From: JAKQIM01 sp964633225
GTDB taxonomy: Bacteria > Chloroflexota > Anaerolineae > Anaerolineales > UBA4823
Assembly: GCA_964633225.1 (NCBI GenBank)
Contig: CAZWFQ010000038.1
Coordinates: forward strand, 1-34,922
DNA: 34,922 bases
Direction: 5' to 3'
Position numbers and translations under genes: made by a program
Notes under the pieces: model-generated
Databases searched by the model: none
Told to the model about the DNA's origin: nothing
The model's input: only the letters and a program-made list of their open reading frames with translations
Shown: positions 15,691 through 24,300 of the stretch, piece by piece
How positions within the stretch are numbered: the first letter of the stretch is position 1
How the letters are laid out: the number at the start of each line of letters is the position of its first letter

Positions 15691-17937
15691 TTATAATTCG
15701 TATTGTGCAATATCTTCATTCAACCGGAGAGCTAGCTCATTCAAGTTCTGGGCAGCTCTCTCAGTCTGGCGTGTACTGGTCAGTCCTTGTACGGTCACCT
15801 GGCTGATTTGTTGGATAGCAATTGTGATCTGCTCGATCCCCGTTTGTAGTTGACGTCCACTGGCCACTACTTGCGTAGCCACCTGGGTAGCCTCGGTGAC
15901 AGCACCGCTCAATGTTTCAATCGATTCGCGCACTTGAGCTGCCAGATGCACGCCTGCATCCACGCCCTTTGACCCTTCTTCAGTAGCCATCACGGTCAAA
16001 TTGGTAGCTTTTTGGATCTCCGACAGGATCGCGCTGACCTGGGCAGTTGCCTGCTTCGACTGCTCGGCAAGATTGCGCACTTCCATCGCCACCACTGCAA
16101 ATCCTTTGCCATGCTCCCCCGCTCGCGCTGCTTCAACCGAAGCATTCAGCGCCAAGATGTTTGATTGGGTTGCAATTTCGCTCACCGTGGTGATGATCTC
16201 CCCAATCTGCTGCGTCTGCTCGGAAAGCGCCAGGGTATTTTCAGCAATGGCCTCTACCCGTTCTTTAATTTGTGCCATACTCTCGATCATCTGCTGGACG
16301 GACTTTTGGCCAGAGCGCGTGACATCCATCGAGCGTTGCGATGTACTGGCCACATCGTTGAGCTGCAACGAAGACTGCTCACTGATCACCTTAACCTCAT
16401 TGGCCGTGGAGGTGGTTTGAGTAATGGCAGCCGACTGCTCAGATGCACCTGCTGCCTGCTGAGTCGTTGCCGCCATGATCTCAGTAGCTGCCGCAGCCAG
16501 GTTAGCAGCTGCATCTTTGGTTTGAGTGATCATGCGGTGCAGGCTGGCAGTCATCTTATTCAAACGATTGCCGAGCTGTACCAATGGGTCATCCTCGTCT
16601 TTACCATTGTCACTAATCGGTAAGCGAGCTCTCAGCTTACCTTGCATCACTTGCATCGTGAAATCGGCATAACGGGCAATGGTTTCTTGCAAATAGGTAC
16701 GTTGAGCCTGCTCATTGGCAATCTTCTGTCGCAGTTGGTCGGCCATATGATTAAAGGTTGTCGCCAATTCCCCAATCTCATCTTTTGCCTCTACTTTGGC
16801 CTGTGCGGTGAGATCGCCTGCTGCCAGCTTACCAGCCACAGCAGTCAGACGGGCAATCGGATTGGCCAGCGAACGGGCTGCAACCAAAGCCAGGATCGTT
16901 GCAAGCAATAAAACACCGGCATTGACGTAAATCAAGTATGCTGTCAGGGTATTTAATGGCGCAAGAACCTCCGTACTGTCCTGATAGACAACCAGATACC
17001 AGTTCAAGGCTGCGATTGGGTCTTCTGTTGAGCTAGAAGAGACTACTTTGGCCTGGCTGATAAAACGCTCTATGCCGCGATAGGTGATAACATCATACCC
17101 TTCGGTGCTGTCGCCGACCTGCAATAAGGTGTTAAGATCAACAATACTGGTAACCGACTCTAGTTCGGCTGTTGCATCGGACCCAATCACAGATCCATCT
17201 GGGAAGATCAGGTCAGCTTCGCCGGTTTCGCCAAAACGCACAGCTACCAGAAACTGCTTAAACCCTTGCAAGCTGTAGGTTGAGCGTAAAACCCCCACCA
17301 CAGCCCCGGTTTCTTCACTTCGAACAGGCAAAGCCAGGTTGACGGCAAAGCTCTTTGTGCTCTCATCATACTCCGGCTGGCCGAGGTAATAAGCACCTGC
17401 TCCGTTTGCATATGCTTCCTGCCACCAATCTTCATCAGCCTGGTTATAATCTGATGTACGGTCAGTAGCAGCAATGACGGCGCCATACTTATCTGTCACA
17501 AAAGTTTCAATATGATCAGGAAAATCTCTTTGCAGAGCAAACAATTCGGCGCCCAGCTTATTTGATAGCACCGACTGCACAAGAGGATCTGCATTGTTAG
17601 CAGCAGCATCTGCCTCTCGCCATGTCAGATCCAACCGGTTAATCTGAGCGTTGATGGCGGCCAAATCACCCTGGTAGCCAGCACTCGCCTCATTCACAGC
17701 ATCCTGGAAGGAACGGCTGTGCGACATAATAGTCAACAACTCGATTTGTCGCAAAACTTCGTTACCCACGGTGACGGATTGAGATTCAGCTAACGTGGCC
17801 AGATTCACACCCGCTTGCTTGGTCACGGTATTCTCTACAACCAGGTATATAAGACTTGCAACAGTAGACGAAGAAATGATTGCCATCAAGAAAAAAGCAA
17901 TGATCATTTTGGTACGAAGAGATGCTAACAGTTTCAT
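15691..17937 (-). CDS. Methyl-accepting chemotaxis protein with double Cache sensor
   Basis: First gene of the chemosensory operon, a receptor of 748 residues. TM1 about 11-33, a large extracytoplasmic region about 34-330 of dCache_1 type (FVTDKYGAVIAATDRTSDYNQ, then DWWQEAYANGAGAYYLGQPEYDE, FAVNLALPVR and VVGVLRSTYSL), TM2 about 335-357, HAMP about 358-410, and the signalling domain to the C-terminus with tip FAVVAMEVRNLAEQSKQA. Double Cache domains commonly bind amino acids, amines or similar small ligands; the ligand here cannot be read off. ATG at 17937 with AAGGTGAG about 6 bases upstream. The signalling half is related to, but clearly more divergent than, those of the other two receptors. 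A 178-base gap separates it from the two-component genes, so an operon promoter may lie there. Confidence 0.94.
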   Translation of the reverse strand: MKLLASLRTKMIIAFFLMAIISSSTVASLIYLVVENTVTKQAGVNLATLAESQSVTVGNEVLRQIELLTIMSHSRSFQDAVNEASAGYQGDLAAINAQINRLDLTWREADAAANNADPLVQSVLSNKLGAELFALQRDFPDHIETFVTDKYGAVIAATDRTSDYNQADEDWWQEAYANGAGAYYLGQPEYDESTKSFAVNLALPVRSEETGAVVGVLRSTYSLQGFKQFLVAVRFGETGEADLIFPDGSVIGSDATAELESVTSIVDLNTLLQVGDSTEGYDVITYRGIERFISQAKVVSSSSTEDPIAALNWYLVVYQDSTEVLAPLNTLTAYLIYVNAGVLLLATILALVAARSLANPIARLTAVAGKLAAGDLTAQAKVEAKDEIGELATTFNHMADQLRQKIANEQAQRTYLQETIARYADFTMQVMQGKLRARLPISDNGKDEDDPLVQLGNRLNKMTASLHRMITQTKDAAANLAAAATEIMAATTQQAAGASEQSAAITQTTSTANEVKVISEQSSLQLNDVASTSQRSMDVTRSGQKSVQQMIESMAQIKERVEAIAENTLALSEQTQQIGEIITTVSEIATQSNILALNASVEAARAGEHGKGFAVVAMEVRNLAEQSKQATAQVSAILSEIQKATNLTVMATEEGSKGVDAGVHLAAQVRESIETLSGAVTEATQVATQVVASGRQLQTGIEQITIAIQQISQVTVQGLTSTRQTERAAQNLNELALRLNEDIAQYEL

Positions 17938-18115
17938 TTCTCACCTTAAAAACCAACTTTTATCTCGTCTATGGCCAAATTTCTGTGCGCAGACTGGAGA
18001 GTAAAACAATCCAATCATATGATACCCAAAAGACAGCGTCTTGCTGTTAGGGTTTTGTGGTGGCACTGTGGAGGTTTTATTGGATTTGTTTGAATTGTAC
18101 AGGCGCGCGTTGTGA

Positions 18116-18928
18116 CTATTCGTTCAGCGTGTACCCCACTCCATGCACTGTACGAATCAGGTTATCACGCCCGGTGGCCTGGGCCACTTTCTGCCGGATA
18201 CGGTAAATATGGTAGCGCGCCAGGTCACGTGCCTCCCAGGGATTACTTTCGTATCCCTGGGCCTCCTGCACAAGCTCTTGAGGAGAGACCACTCTCGGTT
18301 TCTCACTTGCCAAATAGCCAAGCAGCTTAAATTCTGTTGGGCTGAGCTCAATCAGGGTATCATCCAACGTGACAACGTGACGGGTAAAATCTACAAACAA
18401 CCCCCCCTGTTTTATAAATCGTTCTTCGATCGCATCTTGACGCTGAACAGGAACCGGTGCAGCGTCGGTTTGGTCCACCGTTGCGCGGATCTCTTCTAGC
18501 TTACTGCTTAGGTCACGCTCCAACTGCGAGAGCAAATGCCGTTGGCGAACTTCCCTTTGACGCTTCAGCAATCCAGAAGCCACACTCTCGCGCAGTTCAG
18601 CCGTTTTACAAGGTTTGAATAGGTAATCATGTGCACCCTGCCGCAGCGCCTCAACTGCAGTTTCCAGCGAGGCATGGGCTGTAAGCACAATGATCGTTGT
18701 ATTTGGGGAGCTTTGACGCAAGTTTCTTAGCACCCGCATTCCACTGATTCCCGGCAGTTTTAAATCGATCAACGCCAGATCAAAATTCTCGGCTTGGGCA
18801 CACTCAAGCGCAGCTTCTCCACTATCGGCAGCCGTAACAATATATCCATCACGTTCCAGTGCCTCGCGCAGGTAAAAACGGATCGAATCCTCATCATCCA
18901 CAACCAGGATTTTCACTGCATCAGCCAT
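18116..18928 (-). CDS. Two-component response regulator, OmpR-type with coiled linker
   Basis: A DNA-binding regulator of 270 residues. Receiver about 4-120 with D11/D12, phospho-acceptor D55 in LALIDLKLPG, switch Thr in VLTAHAS, and K107 in LFKPC. A helical linker (about 120-150) carries many Arg and Leu. The C-terminal winged helix, about 175-270, has the family pattern: IELSPTEFKLLGYLASEKPRVVS, then RYHIYRIRQKV and the final strand IRTVHGVGYTLNE. ATG at 18928 with GGAGG 8 bases upstream, inside the end of the kinase gene (3-base gap). It is the evident partner of that kinase. Its target could be the chemosensory operon just downstream, but no repeated operator was recognised. Confidence 0.93.
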   Translation of the reverse strand: MADAVKILVVDDEDSIRFYLREALERDGYIVTAADSGEAALECAQAENFDLALIDLKLPGISGMRVLRNLRQSSPNTTIIVLTAHASLETAVEALRQGAHDYLFKPCKTAELRESVASGLLKRQREVRQRHLLSQLERDLSSKLEEIRATVDQTDAAPVPVQRQDAIEERFIKQGGLFVDFTRHVVTLDDTLIELSPTEFKLLGYLASEKPRVVSPQELVQEAQGYESNPWEARDLARYHIYRIRQKVAQATGRDNLIRTVHGVGYTLNE

Positions 18929-18931
18929 AGG

Positions 18932-21166
18932 CTATTCCTCCACATGCTTTAGCGGCAGGAGTATGACAAACGTAGTGCCCAGCCCGGCTCTACTGTTAAC
19001 ATCTATTTTGCCGTTGAGTGACCGAATGATGGTATAGCTGATATACAAACCCAATCCCGATCCCATTTCTTTGGTCGTGTAAAATGGCTCAAACAGGTGA
19101 GATAATGCTTCATGCGTCATGCCAGGGCCGGTGTCACTGAAATCGATCCGGATGGCTGGCTGGGGCAAGACATCGTCTTCGATCATGATCTCATCCGTCA
19201 TCACACAAATCCGCAGTTCTCCCCCATCTGGCATAGCATCATTTGCATTCAAAATCATGTTTAAAAAAACCTGTTTCAGCAGGTTCGGGTTCGCCTGAAT
19301 GGATGGTACATCCCCCCCCCACGAACATTCAACGCTCACTTTGCTGTGCTGAAGTTGTTTCTCGGCCAACGCAAGCACATCTTCCAACACTGAGATAATA
19401 TCCGTGGAACGCGTCCCCACCGGAGCGGGGCGTGCAAAGTCGCGCATGCCGTGCACAATGCCCACAACGCGCTCAATTTCCTTATCCACCACATCTAAAT
19501 AACTGTTCACTTTTTCTGGACGGTGAGGCCCAGATAGTTCTTCAGCCAGCAATGACAAGCAGCCCTGTACAGCCTGCAATGGGTTGTTGATCTCATGCGC
19601 CACCGAGGCGGCCAGGCGCCCTAAAGCGGCGATCTTCTCGCTCTGCACCAGCTGCGCCTGGGTACGCTCCTTTTCAAGCAGGGACAGTTTTAAGTCTTTA
19701 TACAGGCGAGCATTGTCGAGCGCAGAGGCAGAAATAGATGAAACCGCTTCTAATAGATCGGCATCTTCCTGGCTGAATTCTCCGTAACGCTTATTAAAGA
19801 CCGCAATCACACCGGTGAATTGATCTCGGTGAACCAGCGGCGCGCACATCAAAGAATCGATACCTGGCCCAAAGATTGGTTTGAGTCCGCGATACATGCT
19901 TGGGTCACGCTTAATATCATTGATACGCGCTACCTGGCGGTATTGAACCACCCATCCAATGATACCCCGTTCGGTTGAAATAGGTTGATGGCTCTGAACA
20001 TCTAATGAGTCGGGGGAGATGTAGGCAAAAGCAAGCTCTTTGCTGTCTGGTATGGTCAGCAAGATCGCACCCGCCACAGCATCCAGCGCCTGGCAGGCTT
20101 TTTCCAACACCTGTTGCAACACGATATCCAGTTCCAGGGTAGAGGCGGCAGCAGCGCTGATCTTGCTGATCGCTTCAAGGCGGTTCACTTTGATCGCCGA
20201 TTGGTAAAGCTGGGCATTCCGCAATGCCAGACCTACTTGCCGCCCAATGCTCAGCAATAGTGGACGCTCCATCAACAAAGAATCCCGGCGCTTTTGCCAG
20301 CCCAGGTTGATGACGCCTAACATCCGCTGGCCAACGCTCAATGGAATAGCAATATGATCCTGGATGCCGGCGTTTACCAATAGTTGAGGATCAAGGTGAA
20401 AGCGAGACTCTGACAGTGCCTGCCCAGTGAAGCCAATGCGATCTAACCAGGCCGCACAAATTGGGCAGTCATTCAAGGGGATGGTATTCTCAACATGTAA
20501 TAAGGTTTCAGAAACACCCCGCACCGGACCCAGGCGGATCCACTCTTCGCGATCATCTTCGATCACCAAAGCCCACCCGGCGTCAGCCTGGATTTCAGGA
20601 ATTGTCATCACTACTTCCAAGATCTTGGCCAGGAGAACATCCGGCTCCAAAAATGCTGATGCAGCAGATATGACTGCAACCAGCGCAGCTTGCTCATCAG
20701 CATAGTGATGGAGCTGTTGATCATTTTGCTCGCAAGCCGCGATCTGCTCTTCGCGCTCGCGTAAAGCCCGCTTTATCTCTTGCAGGTGGTTTTCTTGAGC
20801 ACCCCAGTAGATGCTTTTCTCAATGACAGCATGCAGGCTTTCATCAGTATACGGTTGTAAGAGATAACTGATGAGGGGTATGCCTTTTGCCTTCTGCATG
20901 AGGCTCTCTTGGGATGAAGAGAGAAGGCAAACGACCGGAACAGCATATTTGTTATTGATATGGAGGGCAATCTCGATGCCATTTGATTGATCTGGGAAAG
21001 GCATCTCTACCAATACAATATCCGGGCGACGCTCCGCGATGACATTCAACACCGCGTCATCAAAAGAGACATGTGCAGAACCTGCATACCCCACCGTCTC
21101 CAGCCTGGCTTGCAAGCCAGAGTTCATGCTGTTATCTCCGATAATCAAAATGCCCGGATTTTCCAA
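18932..21166 (-). CDS. Soluble histidine kinase with pseudo-receiver and two GAF domains
   Basis: A cytoplasmic sensor kinase of 744 residues without membrane helices. The N-terminal receiver-like domain (about 4-118) has lost key residues: the phospho-acceptor is Glu (E54 in LVEMPFP) and the conserved Lys is Gln (Q104 in LLQPY). GAF1 about 165-318 holds DCPICAAW with a C234-x-x-C237 pair; GAF2 about 335-490. The kinase core has H524 in SVAHEINNPLQ, N636/N640, DTGPGM (678-683) and GSGLGLYIS (702-710). The start is a TTG at 21166 with AGGG about 6 bases upstream; a stop codon lies two codons before it, and the next Met would cut into the receiver fold. The regulator gene follows after 3 bases. 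It probably senses an intracellular ligand or redox state. Confidence 0.92.
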   Translation of the reverse strand: MENPGILIIGDNSMNSGLQARLETVGYAGSAHVSFDDAVLNVIAERRPDIVLVEMPFPDQSNGIEIALHINNKYAVPVVCLLSSSQESLMQKAKGIPLISYLLQPYTDESLHAVIEKSIYWGAQENHLQEIKRALREREEQIAACEQNDQQLHHYADEQAALVAVISAASAFLEPDVLLAKILEVVMTIPEIQADAGWALVIEDDREEWIRLGPVRGVSETLLHVENTIPLNDCPICAAWLDRIGFTGQALSESRFHLDPQLLVNAGIQDHIAIPLSVGQRMLGVINLGWQKRRDSLLMERPLLLSIGRQVGLALRNAQLYQSAIKVNRLEAISKISAAAASTLELDIVLQQVLEKACQALDAVAGAILLTIPDSKELAFAYISPDSLDVQSHQPISTERGIIGWVVQYRQVARINDIKRDPSMYRGLKPIFGPGIDSLMCAPLVHRDQFTGVIAVFNKRYGEFSQEDADLLEAVSSISASALDNARLYKDLKLSLLEKERTQAQLVQSEKIAALGRLAASVAHEINNPLQAVQGCLSLLAEELSGPHRPEKVNSYLDVVDKEIERVVGIVHGMRDFARPAPVGTRSTDIISVLEDVLALAEKQLQHSKVSVECSWGGDVPSIQANPNLLKQVFLNMILNANDAMPDGGELRICVMTDEIMIEDDVLPQPAIRIDFSDTGPGMTHEALSHLFEPFYTTKEMGSGLGLYISYTIIRSLNGKIDVNSRAGLGTTFVILLPLKHVEE
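19312..19320. repeat. Homopolymer of nine C (G on the coding strand)
   Basis: The run encodes part of the Trp-Gly-Gly-Asp segment (residues 616-619) of the histidine kinase, between the phospho-His helix and the ATP-binding boxes. A gain or loss of one base would shift the frame and remove the ATP-binding part of the protein. Confidence 0.9.
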
Positions 21167-21211
21167 ATTTTACCCTAACCCTACATCACACCCAAAGATG
21201 ATTTCCAGTAG

Positions 21212-21232
21212 TGCATTTATCATAGCATAAAA
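21212..21232 (-). promoter_or_regulatory. Extended -10 promoter element upstream of the histidine kinase gene
   Basis: On the minus strand this reads TTTTATGCTATGAT, then A, then AATGCA, with TG-N-TATGAT as extended -10 box. TTACTC lies 17 bases upstream but is a poor -35. Expected transcription start is near 21212, about 46 bases before the TTG start. The 21-base segment is the same, but for one base, as the element at 1148-1168. Confidence 0.5.
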
Positions 21233-21307
21233 TTTCCCAGAGAGTAACAGAAATGGGAAGCGCTGGCAACCGGCACTGCCAGGGGCATCTGCCACCCATA
21301 CAAATGG

Positions 21308-21346
21308 GCTGGGGCTGTCCAAATCGACTTTTTGGACAGCCCCAGC
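21308..21346. terminator. Long perfect hairpin after the beta-helix gene (probable terminator)
   Basis: A 16-base stem, GCTGGGGCTGTCCAAA paired with its exact complement, closes a 7-base loop. It lies 35-73 bases beyond the stop of the secreted beta-helix gene and before the kinase promoter. There is no clear T run after the stem on the minus strand, so it is not a canonical intrinsic terminator. It may terminate, or protect the 3' end of, the upstream transcript. Confidence 0.6.
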
Positions 21347-21380
21347 ACCATATAAAAGGATTTTTGGCCCCCCAGCCTCA

Positions 21381-24300
21381 CTAACGCATTACGATCGGGA
21401 GAGAAATATAATACTTGGGAGGCTCGAGTTGGTCGTCATTCAGAATAGTGGCAGAAGCAAACGAAGTTGTCAGCGTGGCCCCAGAGACATTCGAAATGTC
21501 CAGGTAGAAGGTCTCGTCACCTTCCACCTGGGTATCGCCGCGCACTTCGACGTTGATAACATAGGTGGTCAGGCCCGGGTCAATGGTCACCAGGCCAACC
21601 AGGGGCACATAATCGCTGCTGTTGGCTGAGCCATCTCGGGTGGCAAAGGTCACTTCCACCGGCAGTGTGCTTGGGCCTGAGAGGTTGAGCGTGAAGGCCA
21701 CCTGCTTGGTGCCGCTGTTGCCCTCCGCCACAGAGCCGCCGCCGGTTATGCTGAGCGTTGGTTGGGCGCCACTTTCTTGGATGACAGCCACCCCCTTTTG
21801 GTGACCCAAGACGGCATTCTGCGGATCGCCTAGCTCCAGGTAAAAGACTTCATCGCCCTCGTAGAGCGTGTCGCTAAGCGTCTGGACGCTAACGGTTTGG
21901 ACCGTCTCGCCGGGGGCAAAGGTCAAGACCCCGTCGAGGGGAATGTAATCGGCGCCGGAAGTGGCCGTATCGGGGCCGCCGGAATCTGTGGTGGTATAGG
22001 CCACCGTGACCGCAATGGAAGATGCCGGCTGGAGGGTGATGGTAAAGACGGCTGTCTCGCCCTCTGTGACCACGGGATGATCGAACCACAAGGTAGGCAT
22101 CGAATATTCCGCCGCTCCCCGGTCGCAGCGTGCTTCCTGGTCGCCATCGCCATCCTGCGGGCGGGCCACGCCGCGCTGGTCGGTGGCAGCGCAGGCCGCG
22201 GCCGAGCTGCCCGGGACTTCGGGGCTGCCGCCATCCACGGCGTAGGGGTTGCTGCTGGGCTGGGGCATATGCGTGAGGGTGGGGCCGCCGTTATCGGCCA
22301 GGGGGGCCAGGGCCGCAGAATAAACAAGATAACCACTAACCCCAATGGGTATGCCGCCTACCGCGTCATGCGTGGGGCTGCCGAAGCCCGTGCAGAAGGC
22401 CTTGTCGCTCAGCATGTTATAACCGTCAGAGATGAAGACCCCGGCGCAGTCCCAGGCATCCGAGCCATCCTGTTTGACATCCCCCAGGTCCAGGTTCTGA
22501 GCGATCAGGCTGTTGGCCACGTGCACCACGCCGTCATCGTTGAACAACGCGCCGCCTTCGCCAATGTCATCGTTATTTGCATCGGCGGCGTTGAGGGTGA
22601 AGGTGGCGTTATTGATCGTGACCGTGCCGCTTGCATTGAAAATTGCCCCGCCGTCCATGCCGGCCTGGTTGCCGCTGAAGGTCACGTTGGTCAGGGCGGC
22701 ATCGCCCGCATTGTACAGCCCGCCGCCAGAGTAAGAGACCGTATTGGAGTAGATACTGCTCTCAACGATTGACAGGCTGCCGCTGTTATAGACCGTGCCA
22801 TTGTCTCCACCGGTGTTGAAGCGCACCGCCACCTGCGAAAGGAGCAGGCTGCCGCTGTTAAACAAGACCCGCCCATTGGCCATGACCCCGCCGCCTTGCA
22901 AGCTGATATTGGTAATGGTCACTGCGGCGGTCGAGCGGATCTCAAAGACCCGGTCAACCCCGCCGCCATCCACCACCGTCAGGGCCGGGCCGGCGCCGTA
23001 GAGGGTCAGGTCACCGGTAATATCCAGGTCGCCGGATAGAGCTGCATTCTCCCCGATCCCGCCTTGGGTGAGCGTATACGTTCCGGCGGGCAGCAGCAGC
23101 ACATCCTGGCCTGGCGAATAGTTGGCCTGCTGGATGGCGGCGCGCAAGGTACATTCGGGATCCCCGCCCACCGTGTTGCCGGTATCGCAAGTGCTATCCA
23201 GCAGGTCAAGGTCATCCACGTCGGCGGTACTGTTGACCTCCATCGCGCCATCCACCGGGGCAATGGTCACCGCTCTGCAGTCAGAAAATTCAGAGGTGCT
23301 GCCCCCGCTGTTGGTCGCCAGGGCGCTCAAATAGCGGCCCACATCTACCACCGGCAGGATGGTATCAATTGAAGCGTTGCCATCCGCGTCGGTGGTCAGG
23401 TTCAGCGCCCCCAGGTAGGCTTCGGCCTGCCCGGTGTTGGCCACACAAGCCCCAGATTGGTAGAAATCAAGCGTGAAGCTGGTCAGGGCCGTGCTGTTAA
23501 AGCTGCCCAACACGCGCGTGCCCCCGCTGACCCGCAGGGCCGCGGTGAGCACTGGATAGTTCTGCAGATCGTTCGCCCCGCTGTCCACATCACCCGGGTC
23601 ATTGGAAGTGCGCCAATCAGCCGCCAAATCAACCGCCAGGCCAGTATTCTCGTAGATCAGGTTGCCGCGCAAGGTATTGCCGGTCACCGCGGGGCCGAAC
23701 GAACGCAGAGAAATGCCTCTGCTTGAATTATGGGCAACAGTATTGGCCTGCCAGGGCTCAATACCGCCCACGATGTTATCTGAGCCAGAAATGCTGATGC
23801 CAGCTTGTGTGTTCGCCAGCGGGCTGCCATCAGGAGCCAGGCCAACCATATTTCCCACCACCACATTGTCATTACCATCCAGCATAATACCGAATTGGGT
23901 ATTGCCGGAAAAATAGTTGACCTCCAGATCGTCTGAAATACCATCGCCGTTTGGGCCAACATGGTTGCGCACCCCTTTGATGATGACGCCGTTCAGGTTG
24001 GGGTGCAGGCTGCCATCATCATACAGGCCAGAATAATTCCCAGCCACCACGTTCTCGTCTCCGAAGACAGCGATGCCGCCCGAGCCAGTATTTGTAGTCC
24101 AGTTGCCTTCATCCAGGTCATTGAATTCGTCACTATTGATGCCAATCGTGTTCCCATCGCCGCCCACCGAAATGCCATATTTGTCACAATTAGAGATCCG
24201 GTTCCCAGCGATGGTATTCTGGTTGCCCCCCACCGACAGGCAGCGGTCACCACCGTCGATGAGATTGCGGGCATAATACGGATTATAGGTGCCAGACAGC

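Noticed and set aside
18014..18023. Palindrome ATCATATGAT upstream of the chemosensory operon as an operator
   Set aside because: Only ten bases and a single occurrence; it may simply contain a -10 box. No -35 and no second copy to support an operator.
21897..22772. Long plus-strand reading frame of 291 codons opposite the beta-helix gene
   Set aside because: It is antisense to a clear multi-domain protein, has Gly/Ala/Arg-rich composition typical of a GC-driven shadow frame, and lacks a ribosome binding site.
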